64,000 nucleotides of DNA, from the NCBI GenBank assembly GCA_964614185.1, contig CAZTKJ010000010.1:6844-70843 (forward strand). Direction: 5' to 3'. This DNA comes from Suilimivivens sp964614185 (lineage in GTDB: Bacteria > Bacillota > Clostridia > Lachnospirales > Lachnospiraceae). Numbering within the stretch: the stretch's first letter is position 1; every line of letters starts with the position of its first letter. Made by a program: the position numbers and the translations under genes. This document shows, piece by piece, positions 1 through 8,743 of the stretch. The notes below the pieces were generated by a model. The model searched no databases. It was not told where the DNA came from and saw only the letters and a program-made list of their open reading frames with translations.

Positions 1-708
1 TCTAATCTTCATCTATAATAACTTATTTATGACATAATTTCCACAGGAAATTTTACACTCTCCTTACCCAAACAACAATACCGCATTCCAGCTTGGCTTA
101 TGCCTTCCGCGCAAATCAAAGCGGGTATCAATCTTTTTGATTAATACCCGCCTTTAAACTATACTATCCAATGGTCTATCCTCTTTTCGTGTGATTCTTG
201 GTTTTTAGTTTCCATTATTCAATTTTGTTTTTCTTTCGTACTCTTCTTCTTTTTCTTTTGTACTGAGTGTACTGTAACGGCTTTTCTTTTCTTAAGTGCT
301 TCGCTACTTTTTCTTTTGTTCTGTACGAATAAATTTCATTTCTTTAGTACTTTCATCTTTAGTACTTTAAAATTCAAATTTCACATTTTTACATCTTACT
401 GTCTGTTCAAAACAGCTTATCTTATGTTCCCAATGGTCCTTTTTCCTTTCTATAGATTTTATCTATGTGAATTTGTTTTATGAACTTAGTATATATTAGG
501 ATTCGACATTTGTCAACACATTTTTTAAATTTTTTGAAAATTTTTTTATTTTTTTCTTTCTTTTCTTTTTTTATCAGTTTTATTCCCACTTTATTCCAAA
601 TTATCGCAAAATTATGTTTTATGTATCACCAAAATAATTTTTTCTTTTCAAGATGTTCCTTTTTTACTATACTTATAGTAGTAAATACATATCTTAAGGA
701 GGACTCTC
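1..708. other. Intergenic region with pyrimidine-rich stretch
   Basis: I see no gene here. Positions 121-151 form a hairpin (GCGGGTAT paired with ATACCCGC) that may end a gene lying to the left of the window. From about 220 to 350 the plus strand is unusually rich in T and C, with repeated short blocks such as TTTCTTTTGT and TTTAGTACTTT. A possible 92-codon reading frame at 480-758 is low complexity (mostly F, I, L, S), lacks a good ribosome binding site and overlaps the next gene, so I do not call it. A short inverted repeat (ACTATA/TATAGT, 666-679) lies just upstream of the ribosome binding site of the LUD gene and might be regulatory. Confidence 0.5.
121..151. terminator. Probable terminator hairpin
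   Basis: An 8-bp stem GCGGGTAT (121-128) pairs with ATACCCGC (144-151), with extra pairing of AATC/GATT inside. The following T-run is short on either strand, so orientation is unclear. It probably ends a gene outside the window. Confidence 0.4.
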
Positions 709-1344
709 ATGACACCAAAACAACTCGCCTTTCAGACCGTCTCAAACGGCATCATTGAAAATTTAAAAAAAAGAAATATGGAAGGATACTTTTTTGAAGA
801 TAGTGCTTCCTGTGTAAAAGCAATTACAGATATGATAGAAGAAAATTCCACTATCAGCTGGGGCGGCAGTGAAACTATCAAAGAATGCGGTTTAATGAAA
901 GCTTTAGGTGAGGGCAACTATACGCTTATTGACAGGCTGACAGCTAAAACGCCTGAAGAGGGCCGCGAGCTTTTTGCTAAAGCAATATTATCTGACTACT
1001 ATTTAATGAGTACCAATGCCATTACTTTGGAAGGTGAGCTTATCAACATAGACGGCAACGGCAATCGTGTTGCCTGTCTGATACACGGACCTAAAACAGT
1101 TATTATTGTAGCAGGCATGAACAAGCTGGTACCTGATGTTGCATCCGGGTATGCCAGGGTCAGAAATCTGGCTGCTCCTCCCAATGCGAAACGTCTATCC
1201 AGGAATACGCCCTGCTTCCACACCGGAAAATGCGGTGACTGTCTTTCTCCGGACTGTATGTGCAATCAGACAGTAATTACAAGAAGAAGCGGCCATGAAG
1301 GAAGAATTAAAGTTTTCCTTGTGGCAGAAGAATTAGGCTATTAA
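709..1344 (+). CDS. LUD domain (LutC/YkgG-type) protein
   Basis: 211 aa, starting at an ATG 6 bases after a clear AAGGAGGA at 696-703. The sequence matches the LUD (formerly DUF162) domain: a glycine-rich WGGSET segment near residue 51 and the block NAITLEGELINIDGNGNR near 103-120, followed by a hydrophobic strand and NKLVPD. Near the C terminus is a cysteine cluster (about C169, C175, C178, C183, C185) that could bind a metal or an iron-sulfur cluster. LUD proteins of known function act in L-lactate oxidation (LutABC), but single stand-alone LUD genes in Clostridia have no proven role, and no lutA/lutB partner is present here. The gene stands alone with its own terminator (1352-1388). The family call is firm; the substrate is unknown. 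Confidence 0.85.
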   Translation: MTPKQLAFQTVSNGIIENLKKRNMEGYFFEDSASCVKAITDMIEENSTISWGGSETIKECGLMKALGEGNYTLIDRLTAKTPEEGRELFAKAILSDYYLMSTNAITLEGELINIDGNGNRVACLIHGPKTVIIVAGMNKLVPDVASGYARVRNLAAPPNAKRLSRNTPCFHTGKCGDCLSPDCMCNQTVITRRSGHEGRIKVFLVAEELGY

Positions 1345-1351
1345 AACTAAG

Positions 1352-1388
1352 ATCCGGTATCCTCCATAATCAGAAGATACCGGATTTT
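1352..1388 (+). terminator. Rho-independent terminator after LUD gene
   Basis: A perfect 10-bp stem ATCCGGTATC (1352-1361) / GATACCGGAT (1376-1385) followed by T residues. It lies between the LUD gene and the convergent glyA gene and could serve both strands. Confidence 0.85.
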
Positions 1389-1404
1389 GATTTGCATTAT
1401 TAAT

Positions 1405-2643
1405 TTAAATTAATGGATATTTGTCTGTCAATGTCTGCACAATAGCTCTGGCCTGTGGAATTTTTTCTTCTCCGCCCTTGATGATCATTGCTATTGCTTC
1501 TGCTATCTGATCCATATCCTGTGTATTCATACCTCTGGAAGTAACTGCAGGAGTACCAAGGCGGATACCGCTTGTCACAAAAGGAGACTTAGGATCATTG
1601 GGAATGGTATTTTTATTGGCTGTAATATGAGCCTCATCCAACAGCTTTTCAACGGCTTTACCTGTCAGATCATAGGTTGTCAGATCCACCAGCATCAGAT
1701 GATTATCCGTACCGTCAGATACTATCTTAATATCTCTTTCCTGCAATCCTTTGCAAAGGGCCTGCGCATTATCTATAATGCCCTTCTGATAAGCCTTAAA
1801 TTCATCAGACAGTGCCTCTTTAAAGCATACTGCCTTAGCTGCTATAACATGCATTAAGGGGCCGCCCTGTATTCCGGGGAAAACTGCTTTATTAAAGTTA
1901 TATTTCTCTGCCGCTTCTTTATTGGCCAAAATCAGTCCGCCTCTCGGTCCTCTTAAGGTCTTATGTGTTGTGGTAGTCACTACATCTGCATAAGGAATGG
2001 GGCTTGGATGAAGGCCTGCAGCTACAAGACCTGCAATATGGGCCATATCCACCATCAGCACTGCTCCTACTTCATCTGCTGTTTCTCTGAACTTCTTAAA
2101 ATCAATTGTTCTTGCATATGCGGAAGCGCCTGCAATGATCATTTTGGGTTTACATTCCAGTGCTATTTCCCTTAATTTGTCATAGTCAATAACTCCCTCA
2201 TCATTAACACCATATGGTACAATGTTAAAATACTTGCCTGAAACATTGACCGGACTTCCGTGTGTCAGATGTCCGCCATGGTCAAGGTTCATTCCCATAA
2301 TCGTGTCACCCGGATTGCATATAGCAAACTGCACAGCGAAATTTGCCTGAGCGCCTGAATGAGGCTGCACGTTGGCATAATCACAGCCAAATAATTCTTT
2401 CGCTCTCTCAATAGCCAGATTTTCCACAACATCTACACACTGACATCCGCCATAGTAACGCTTTCCCGGATATCCTTCCGCATACTTATTGGTCAGCGGA
2501 CTTCCCATTGCTGCCATTACTGCCTTGCTCACCCAGTTTTCGGAAGCAATCAGCTCAATATGGCTGTTCTGTCTTTCCTGCTCGTCCGTAATCGCCTGCG
2601 CTATTTCCGGATCTATGTTCTTTACCTCATCAAGTGAATACAT
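1405..2643 (-). CDS. glyA: Serine hydroxymethyltransferase
   Basis: 412 aa. A PLP enzyme that converts serine and tetrahydrofolate to glycine and 5,10-methylene-THF, the main cytosolic source of one-carbon units. Clear family blocks are IELIASENW near the N terminus, YAEGYPGKRYYGG, the PHSGAQAN segment and the PLP-lysine motif TTTHKTLRGPRGG. The frame can be extended upstream to a TTG at 2670, but GGGAGG sits inside that extension, 8 bases before the ATG at 2643, so I take the ATG; this also gives the usual length. Upstream there is an extended -10 (TGCTATAAT) at 2685-2690. Monocistronic and convergent with the LUD gene. Confidence 0.97.
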   Translation of the reverse strand: MYSLDEVKNIDPEIAQAITDEQERQNSHIELIASENWVSKAVMAAMGSPLTNKYAEGYPGKRYYGGCQCVDVVENLAIERAKELFGCDYANVQPHSGAQANFAVQFAICNPGDTIMGMNLDHGGHLTHGSPVNVSGKYFNIVPYGVNDEGVIDYDKLREIALECKPKMIIAGASAYARTIDFKKFRETADEVGAVLMVDMAHIAGLVAAGLHPSPIPYADVVTTTTHKTLRGPRGGLILANKEAAEKYNFNKAVFPGIQGGPLMHVIAAKAVCFKEALSDEFKAYQKGIIDNAQALCKGLQERDIKIVSDGTDNHLMLVDLTTYDLTGKAVEKLLDEAHITANKNTIPNDPKSPFVTSGIRLGTPAVTSRGMNTQDMDQIAEAIAMIIKGGEEKIPQARAIVQTLTDKYPLI

Positions 2644-2684
2644 GTCTTTTCCTCCCGGTACTATACTCAATATTTACTGTGACG

Positions 2685-2693
2685 ATTATAGCA
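2685..2693 (-). promoter_or_regulatory. Extended -10 promoter of glyA
   Basis: On the minus strand TGCTATAAT (TGn-TATAAT) lies about 40 bases upstream of the glyA ATG; no good -35 box is seen, which is usual for extended -10 promoters. Confidence 0.6.
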
Positions 2694-2760
2694 TGAACTT
2701 ATTGAAAAAGAAACCATTCTTAAGACATTCTTAAAAAAATTTAAATATGGATAAAAGAAC

Positions 2761-2789
2761 TTTACTATCCATGTAAATGCTGTTAAAAT
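2761..2789 (+). promoter_or_regulatory. Sigma-A-like promoter of the lipid kinase gene
   Basis: TTTACT (2761-2766), 17-base spacer, TAAAAT (2784-2789), 31 bases before the ATG at 2821. The gene is preceded by AAGGCGG. Confidence 0.55.
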
Positions 2790-2820
2790 AGGGAAAGATT
2801 TTTACGAAGGCGGAATTTTT

Positions 2821-3798
2821 ATGTACTATATTATAGTAAATCCGGCCTCTAAGTCCGGACGCGGAGCAGCTATCTGGTCTGTGCTTGAACCGGTTTTAAA
2901 AGAAAAAAATATCCCCTATCAGGTATTCTTTTCCAAGGAAGCCGGACATGTTACAAAAATCGTTCATGACTTAATGACTTCCGGCAATGATGAAGATTCA
3001 GCAATGCCAATCAAACTTATTGTCCTTGGCGGTGACGGAACTCTGAATGAAGTCCTTCAGGGAATCACTGATTTTGGTAAAATACAGGTGGGTTATATCC
3101 CTACCGGCTCCAGCAACGATATGGCCAGAGATTTGAAACTTCCCAAATCTCCTGTTGAAACTCTGGAGCATATATTAGCATGTAAAGATGCTGTGAAAAT
3201 GGATATCGGCTATGTCATCTACGAAAATCTCTCCGATGGATCATCCGGACGCCACAGCGGAAAATTTTTGAAAAAAAGGTATTTTTCTGTCAGCTGCGGT
3301 ATCGGGTTTGATGCTGCCGTCTGTGAGGAGGCATTATCATCCAAGTTTAAAAATATACTGAATAAAATAGGTTTAGGCAAACTGACTTATCTTACGATTG
3401 CGTTAAAGCAGCTCATTGCTGCTAAGAAGATTTCCTGTGATATTTATCTTGATGATAAAAAAGAAGCTATCCACCTTCCGAGATTCCTGTTTGTGGCAGG
3501 AATGATCCATCAATATGAAGGCGGTGGCTTCATGTTCTGTCCAAAGGCAGACTATCATGATGGCCTGATAGACATCTGTGCCGTTGGGAATATCCCAAAG
3601 CTTTTGATTCTTTTTGCTCTCCCTACTGCTTTTGTAGGAAAGCACTATATTTTTAAAGGAATCAACCGATACTTTGCAAAAAGGCTTAAGCTGGTTACTT
3701 CTGCGCCTCTCTGGGTGCATACTGATGGAGAAGTTTCCGTTAAGGCAGATAGTATTACACTGGTTTGTGAGCAGGAGCAATTGCAAATGCTGTTATAA
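2821..3798 (+). CDS. Diacylglycerol kinase family lipid kinase (DagK/YegS/BmrU type)
   Basis: 325 aa. The N-terminal DAGK catalytic domain shows NPASKSGRG (residues 7-15), the ATP-binding VLGGDGTLNEV and the IPTGSSNDMARDL block typical of the soluble DgkB/YegS/BmrU fold. It would phosphorylate diacylglycerol or a related lipid at the membrane, returning DAG to phosphatidic acid during phospholipid and lipoteichoic-acid turnover. It has its own promoter, and the PAP2 phosphatase gene follows 22 bases downstream; that enzyme runs the opposite reaction. Whether the substrate is DAG itself or another lipid cannot be read from sequence. Confidence 0.9.
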   Translation: MYYIIVNPASKSGRGAAIWSVLEPVLKEKNIPYQVFFSKEAGHVTKIVHDLMTSGNDEDSAMPIKLIVLGGDGTLNEVLQGITDFGKIQVGYIPTGSSNDMARDLKLPKSPVETLEHILACKDAVKMDIGYVIYENLSDGSSGRHSGKFLKKRYFSVSCGIGFDAAVCEEALSSKFKNILNKIGLGKLTYLTIALKQLIAAKKISCDIYLDDKKEAIHLPRFLFVAGMIHQYEGGGFMFCPKADYHDGLIDICAVGNIPKLLILFALPTAFVGKHYIFKGINRYFAKRLKLVTSAPLWVHTDGEVSVKADSITLVCEQEQLQMLL

Positions 3799-3820
3799 AA
3801 GGAATTTTGAGGAGATTATC

Positions 3821-4498
3821 ATGAAAAAGTACTATGAAAAATATAAACATGCAATACCGCTTTGTATTTATGCGGTTATTTATATAGTCTGGTTTACCTA
3901 TCTTGAAAGAACCGTGAAAAGGCCTGAAAATCTGATTCATATGAAACTGGATGATGTTATCCCTTTTTGCGAGATTTTTATAATTCCATATCTTTTATGG
4001 TTTGCTTATGTTTCCATTACTGTTGTTTATTTCTTTTTTAAAGATAAACAAGGATACTACAGGCTCTGCACATTGCTTTTTACAGGAATGACTGTTTTCC
4101 TTATTATTTCCACACTTTGGCCTAACGGTCACCACTTACGGCCTAATGTAATGCCACGGGATAATTTTTTTACTGCCCTGGTTACTCATTTGTATCATAC
4201 AGACACACCTACTAACTTATGGCCCAGCATCCATGTTTATAACTCTCTGGGAGCGCATTTTGCAGTTATTAAAAGTCCCAGGCTTAGTAAGAAGCCTGTA
4301 ATACACATAGGCTCATTTATCCTGTGCTCTTCTATCATTTTATCAACCATGTTCATTAAACAGCACTCTGTTTTTGATGTCCTTACCGCTTTTATTATGG
4401 GAGCGGGAATGTATATTGTAGTATATGGCTTTGATATCGTTACCTTGTGGCAGGAGCACAGATTTGGTTCCAAAAAACACAGAATCCGCCAGGTTTAA
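3821..4498 (+). CDS. PAP2-family membrane phosphatase
   Basis: 225 aa. I start at the ATG at 3821 because TTGAGGAG lies just before it and the longer frame would run back into the kinase gene. The protein has about five or six hydrophobic segments (for example residues 12-28, 46-70, 82-100). Two PAP2 signatures are visible: WPSIHV (the PSGH motif) and, about 45 residues later, KQHSVFDV (the H-x4-D type motif). PAP2 enzymes dephosphorylate phosphatidic acid, undecaprenyl pyrophosphate or other lipid phosphates on the outer membrane face. The first signature of the family (K-x6-RP) is not clear. Its place directly behind a lipid kinase suggests a kinase/phosphatase pair acting on the same lipid pool. 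Confidence 0.85.
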   Translation: MKKYYEKYKHAIPLCIYAVIYIVWFTYLERTVKRPENLIHMKLDDVIPFCEIFIIPYLLWFAYVSITVVYFFFKDKQGYYRLCTLLFTGMTVFLIISTLWPNGHHLRPNVMPRDNFFTALVTHLYHTDTPTNLWPSIHVYNSLGAHFAVIKSPRLSKKPVIHIGSFILCSSIILSTMFIKQHSVFDVLTAFIMGAGMYIVVYGFDIVTLWQEHRFGSKKHRIRQV

Positions 4499-4520
4499 TA
4501 TCCCCGGCGGATTTTCTTTT
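4483..4520. terminator. Bidirectional terminator between convergent genes
   Basis: AATCCGCC (4483-4490) pairs with GGCGGATT (4506-4513), followed on the plus strand by TTCTTTT. It overlaps the last codons of the PAP2 gene and lies just past the convergent glycosyltransferase stop. Confidence 0.75.
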
Positions 4521-5544
4521 AGTTGAAATTGAAGAATCTCCTGCAGATCTTATATCCTTCCACAGAAATTTTTCTGCCGCCTCTGCCCGGAAGATTCATA
4601 CACTGACCAAGCAGACCGAATCGTAGCTTTCTGTAAAGAATCCAGTCTTTCTTCTTGATATAATTCCAAAGTTCCTTTTTCTTTTGAAGATTCTCCTTTG
4701 TTCCTGAACGTATTAACAATATAGAAGAAACTGTCGTAATGATATCTAAATAACTCAGCATATATTGATTCAGTTTTTTAGTCTGGGATATGATATTCTT
4801 ATAATCCGCCATATAATCAATCATGAGTTGATTAACTTTAATCTGCTGGTCAATTCTTCCGATCATAACATCTTCATTTACAGACTGATCTTCTCTTCCT
4901 ATATAATAACGATAGAAATTCACATCCAGATAATATATGTTCTTTACATATGGCAACGGCTCAAATACATAGAGGTTGTCCACATAAAAAGTATGTTCAG
5001 GAAGCTTTAGTCCGCACTCCTTAAGAAGCTTTGTCCTGAAAATAACAGAATGCATCAATATATAATGTCCCTTATAAAAATGATGGATATCATTCCATGT
5101 AAATATTTCATCCCTAGGCAGTATATGTCGGTAATGCATTACTTTATGGCGGTTTTCTCCTATCTTCTCATATACAAAATTACTGATAAACATATCCAGT
5201 ATCTGACTGCCCCCGGTTAAGTTTTTTAATGTTTCCAAGACCTGCCTATAGGCCTCTTCTTTAACCCAGTCATCGCTGTCCACTACTTTAAAGTAAATTC
5301 CTTCTGCATGTTCAATCCCTGTATTAACTGCAGAACCATGCCCGCCGTTTTCTTTATGGATTGCTTTAACAATAGACGGATACTGCTTTTCATATCTGTC
5401 TGCAATTGCTGCTGTTGCATCTGTTGAGCCATCATCCACAATCAATATTTCTATATCTTCACCGCCAGGCAGCAAAGAATCAATACATTTCTCTAAATAC
5501 TCTTCTGAATTATAGCAGGGTACTGCAAACGTCAATAACTTCAT
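4519..5544 (-). CDS. Family 2 glycosyltransferase
   Basis: 341 aa. A GT-A fold glycosyltransferase: PCYNSEEYLEKCIDSLL at the N terminus, the nucleotide-sugar motif VDDGSTDAT (residues 36-44) and the metal-binding VDSDDWV (88-94). No membrane segments are obvious, so it is probably cytosolic or membrane-associated. The C-terminal 150 residues resemble LPS/teichoic acid or capsule GT2 enzymes but do not reveal the sugar. It stands alone, preceded by a weak TGGAG ribosome binding site. The hairpin-rich block at 5569-5702 separates it from the upstream SfsA-MutY gene. Confidence 0.9.
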   Translation of the reverse strand: MKLLTFAVPCYNSEEYLEKCIDSLLPGGEDIEILIVDDGSTDATAAIADRYEKQYPSIVKAIHKENGGHGSAVNTGIEHAEGIYFKVVDSDDWVKEEAYRQVLETLKNLTGGSQILDMFISNFVYEKIGENRHKVMHYRHILPRDEIFTWNDIHHFYKGHYILMHSVIFRTKLLKECGLKLPEHTFYVDNLYVFEPLPYVKNIYYLDVNFYRYYIGREDQSVNEDVMIGRIDQQIKVNQLMIDYMADYKNIISQTKKLNQYMLSYLDIITTVSSILLIRSGTKENLQKKKELWNYIKKKDWILYRKLRFGLLGQCMNLPGRGGRKISVEGYKICRRFFNFN

Positions 5545-5568
5545 TTCAAACTCCAGTTCTTTACTTTA

Positions 5569-5702
5569 ATATCTTCTCGCTAGCGCTCATTACTCGCAAA
5601 CTCGCGCTTACGCGCTTTTTGTCCGATTTTATCGGACGTTTGCTCGTTAATGCCGCAAGAAAAACAAATGTCTGCTTCGCAGCCGCTTGTTTTTCTTTTG
5701 CG
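5569..5702. repeat. Cluster of intergenic hairpins
   Basis: Several stem-loops lie in 130 bases: GCGC-rich arms near 5602-5616, a perfect GTCCGAT/ATCGGAC hairpin (5621-5627 with 5631-5637), and an 11-bp stem AAGAAAAACAA/TTGTTTTTCTT (5657-5667 with 5687-5697) whose loop holds CTGC-TTC-GCAG. CATTACTCGCAAAC and GTTTGCTCGTTAATG form an imperfect outer stem. GC content is higher than in the neighbouring spacers. It may be a terminator region or a copy of a repeated intergenic element; I find no second copy in this window. Confidence 0.55.
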
Positions 5703-5754
5703 CCCATTATATCATAGAAGAGATCAGTTTCCCATTTATAAGTCTTAATATATT

Positions 5755-7491
5755 CTAAAGATTTTCATAGAATTTTGCAAAGTAAGCTTTATAGGCGGAA
5801 GGAATGGGATATCTTTCTTTTGCCTCTTTCCATTCCACAAAAATGAAATCCGTATCCGTATTTTTCCGTTCCAGCTCATCCACTCTTATGGCATATCCTA
5901 TCATATGCCATTCCTTATGCGTGAAAATGTGTTTACTTTCCAAAAGAGGTTCTATACGTATAGCCAAAAACCCTCTTTCCTTCAGCCACGTAAGCACCTC
6001 CTGCTCAGAAAGATGTCCTGCCAGATTCGGAAATTCATACATCCCTGCCAAAAGTCCTTTGGAAGGGCGTTTATGCAATGCTGCTTTATTTTCATCTCTA
6101 ATAAGTAAGACTGTCTTCTTCTCTATCTCTCTTGGTTTCTTCCGGGTTTTTATGGGATATTGCGTTTCAACATGCTTTTGATGTGCCATACAGATATTTT
6201 CCCATGGGCATCTGCTGCATTCCGGTTCACCGCCGGGAGTACACACCATTGCTCCCAGTTCCATCAGTGCCTGGTTAAAATCTCCCGGTCTGTCCAAAGG
6301 TATTACCTGCAATAACTCTTCTTCTATCTGCTTTCTGACAGACTGCTGCATAATATCTCTGTCATCACATCGAAGCCTTGCCAGCACTCTTAGTACATTG
6401 CCATCTACGGCAGGCACCGGTCTGCCATAGGCAATAGACGCAATGGCACCGGCTGTATAACTGCCGATTCCGGGAAGTTTCAAAAGTTCTTCATAATTCC
6501 CCGGCATAATTCCGCCATATTCTTCCATGATCCTGACAGCTGCCTTATTCAGATTTCTTACTCGATTATAATAGCCAAGTCCTTCCCATAATTTAAGAAG
6601 TGTCTCCTCATCTGCCCGGGCCAGCTCTTCTATTCCCGGCAAGCGCTTCATAAATGTATCATAATATGGCTTTACTGCCTCTACTCTGGTCTGCTGCAGC
6701 ATAATTTCCGATATCCACACATGATAAGGCGTAGGATCTTCACGCCAGGGAAGTATTCTCCTTCCTCTGTCATACCATGCAAGCAAGGGGTCTTTGATCC
6801 TGTCAAGCAGTGATAAATATACGGAGACCGGTTCATTAATCGTCATACTGTCTTTAGTAACAAGACAGTCATAAGCAATGATTTTCACTCCTGCACTTCT
6901 GGCCTTTAGAAGTGCATCCGCAAATTCCGGTTGTGTCTGACTGTTAGGCGTAAAATATTTCACCCCTTTCATTTGGATTACCAACATGATATAGGCTTCA
7001 AATCCTGCCTTCACTGCGTCTATCAGCTCATGCACGTGTTTTATAGCCCTATCGGAAGGAGCATCCGGAAAAAGTACCACACCATCCTGCTCCAGGGTGA
7101 CCCCTTTAACTTCCATAAAAATTTTTTCTTTTGCAGTTTCTATATAAAAATCAAACCTTGAATTCTCATAATTGGTTTCCGGGCGGATTAGTGTCGTATC
7201 CTTAAAAAGTCCCTTTTTAAGCAGCCACTCTTTTACTGCTTTATTAGGCGCCTGGGAATCCATATTGATCATCCGCCATCCTTTCTTTACAGCAACCAGA
7301 TCATATTGTGTATTCCTTTCCGGATTACTGCTTTTTTCAAGAAAAACTTCTGCATGGTGGGTAAGCAGTTCCTTGCAGCGGCCTGTATTTTTAACATGTA
7401 CTTTTTCACTTTTGCCATCTATATTTACATATGCTATAAATCGATTGGGACGGCTTTCAAACCGTCCCTGCACAATATTGTCGTATTTCAT
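5755..7491 (-). CDS. mutY: SfsA-MutY fusion: SfsA nuclease domain plus A/G-specific adenine glycosylase
   Basis: 578 aa, two complete domains in one frame. Residues 1-226 are SfsA: GRFESRPNRF, VHVKNTGRC, MDSQAPNKAV, then SRFD (D114) and MEVKG (E127, K129), the PD-(D/E)xK-like active-site pattern. After a linker of under 10 residues, 235-578 is a full MutY: LPWR, SEIMLQQTRV with catalytic E262, the helix-hairpin-helix LPGIGSYTAGAI (339-350), catalytic D363 in VDGNVLRV, a 4Fe-4S ligand set C417-x7-C425-x2-C428-x5-C434, and a C-terminal NUDIX-like 8-oxoG recognition domain (about 460-575). MutY removes adenine opposite 8-oxoguanine. SfsA is a DNA-binding/nuclease family named for sugar-fermentation stimulation. 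The two are normally separate genes. No frameshift or internal ribosome binding site was seen. Gene order suggests cotranscription with the DUF1653 gene 23 bases upstream. Confidence 0.95.
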   Translation of the reverse strand: MKYDNIVQGRFESRPNRFIAYVNIDGKSEKVHVKNTGRCKELLTHHAEVFLEKSSNPERNTQYDLVAVKKGWRMINMDSQAPNKAVKEWLLKKGLFKDTTLIRPETNYENSRFDFYIETAKEKIFMEVKGVTLEQDGVVLFPDAPSDRAIKHVHELIDAVKAGFEAYIMLVIQMKGVKYFTPNSQTQPEFADALLKARSAGVKIIAYDCLVTKDSMTINEPVSVYLSLLDRIKDPLLAWYDRGRRILPWREDPTPYHVWISEIMLQQTRVEAVKPYYDTFMKRLPGIEELARADEETLLKLWEGLGYYNRVRNLNKAAVRIMEEYGGIMPGNYEELLKLPGIGSYTAGAIASIAYGRPVPAVDGNVLRVLARLRCDDRDIMQQSVRKQIEEELLQVIPLDRPGDFNQALMELGAMVCTPGGEPECSRCPWENICMAHQKHVETQYPIKTRKKPREIEKKTVLLIRDENKAALHKRPSKGLLAGMYEFPNLAGHLSEQEVLTWLKERGFLAIRIEPLLESKHIFTHKEWHMIGYAIRVDELERKNTDTDFIFVEWKEAKERYPIPSAYKAYFAKFYENL

Positions 7492-7514
7492 ATTTTAATT
7501 ATGTTCCTTTTAAA

Positions 7515-8111
7515 TTATCTCAACCTGGTGCACTCAAATTTATCATATAACAACAGACATTTCCGAAGTTCCGTGTACCTGTCTTCAATGTCTCCTTCCT
7601 TTACTTCCACATCCATAGACATAGCCATAATATTAATCATGTCATCTGTAATGCGATGATGAAGCGATGCTAATATATTCAGCCTGTCCTCATAACTTTT
7701 GGCGTCTAAAAAATCAAGGACAAGGGGATCAATATTTAAAGCTTCTTCTGTGTCTGCATCATTCTGCTGTATATCCTGACATGCAGCCTTAAGGTCTGTT
7801 ACTGATGTTTCCTCCATTTGAAGATTCTTTTCAATGCTGTCTGCACAGTCCTGATCTTCCTGATCTTTTTCGTCATCTGTTACCGTTACTTGCTCAAAAC
7901 GGTATTCCTGAAGGACCTCAGGATATTTTGCACGATCCACTTTTTCCATAAATTGGGAAAGGGGTCTTGCATACACCTTGAATTCTCCATATAAAGCCTG
8001 ATAAATCACAAGCTTCTCTCCTGTTTCCGTATGCTCTGCCAGAGAAACGATCTGATATAGGTTTCCTTTAAAATGTCGATATATCTGCTGTGGTATAGGA
8101 ATATTAGTCAT
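7515..8111 (-). CDS. DUF1653 domain protein with C-terminal extension
   Basis: 198 aa. Residues 1-75 match DUF1653: PQQIYRHFKGNLYQIV, then GEKLVIYQALYG, then RPLSQF, VDRAKYPEV and YRFE. DUF1653 proteins are usually about 70-100 aa and of unknown biochemical role. Here the domain is followed by an acidic linker (about 78-125) and a helical C-terminal segment (about 126-198, LDFLDAKSYEDRLNIL) unlike the standard form. It sits between a small membrane protein gene (62 bases upstream) and the SfsA-MutY gene (23 bases downstream), likely as one operon. No function can be given beyond the domain. Confidence 0.8.
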   Translation of the reverse strand: MTNIPIPQQIYRHFKGNLYQIVSLAEHTETGEKLVIYQALYGEFKVYARPLSQFMEKVDRAKYPEVLQEYRFEQVTVTDDEKDQEDQDCADSIEKNLQMEETSVTDLKAACQDIQQNDADTEEALNIDPLVLDFLDAKSYEDRLNILASLHHRITDDMINIMAMSMDVEVKEGDIEDRYTELRKCLLLYDKFECTRLR

Positions 8112-8173
8112 AGTCCGGTCTGCCTCCTTCTATTTTAATTATAATCTCTGCATAAGCTCTTGTCATGTCCCTT

Positions 8174-8560
8174 TTACAAATCCTCTTCCAAAAATTTGTG
8201 AAAAAACCCACACTCCTTATCCGGAAATTCAATTGCTTTACATTCCTCTATCAATGTTTCCTTTTCGGATTCTGACAGCTTGTCAATCCTTCCATGATGG
8301 ATGGTCACTGTATAAACACGCTCGCCCTTTTCATCCTTCACCCATGTCATAGTGATTCCGCTGTTTTCATATCCTTCTTCTGTAAGCAGCTCTCTTATCT
8401 CGCTGACATAATTTTCTTCCATTTCTCTATATTGCTTCTCCTCAACTTTGCTTGCAGGGCTATTTTTTCCCATCATCGTTCCCAATATACAAAATACGGT
8501 GACAGCCAGGCATACACTGGAAATAATAAATGTAAATGGCAGACTTCTTAAAACTCTCAT
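8174..8560 (-). CDS. Small membrane-anchored hypothetical protein
   Basis: 128 aa, preceded by AGGAGG 9 bases before the ATG. One N-terminal hydrophobic helix (about residues 7-29) with a basic start (MRVLR) suggests a type II anchor or uncleaved signal. The rest is hydrophilic and charged (EEKQYREMEENYVSEIRELL, then a beta-rich stretch TMTWVKDEKGERVYTVTI), probably outside the membrane. I do not recognise the family. It is the first gene of the likely unit with DUF1653 and SfsA-MutY. Confidence 0.7.
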   Translation of the reverse strand: MRVLRSLPFTFIISSVCLAVTVFCILGTMMGKNSPASKVEEKQYREMEENYVSEIRELLTEEGYENSGITMTWVKDEKGERVYTVTIHHGRIDKLSESEKETLIEECKAIEFPDKECGFFHKFLEEDL

Positions 8561-8743
8561 GATCGTATCCTCCTACGGGCACTGTTTTACAATTCTGATT
8601 TTATTGCGCCCTTCCTGATAATTTAAGGATACTAAATTTCATGTCCCATATTCCGGACTTTGTCTATTTTATTTTCATTATTGATTGTAAATATCTGAAC
8701 TTTCCAGTCTGTAATGAAACTGCCCTTATATTAACAAAAAATA

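Noticed and set aside
480..758. Possible 92-codon ORF upstream of the LUD gene
   Set aside because: Low-complexity hydrophobic frame in a pyrimidine-rich spacer, no ribosome binding site, and it overlaps the start of the real gene in another frame.
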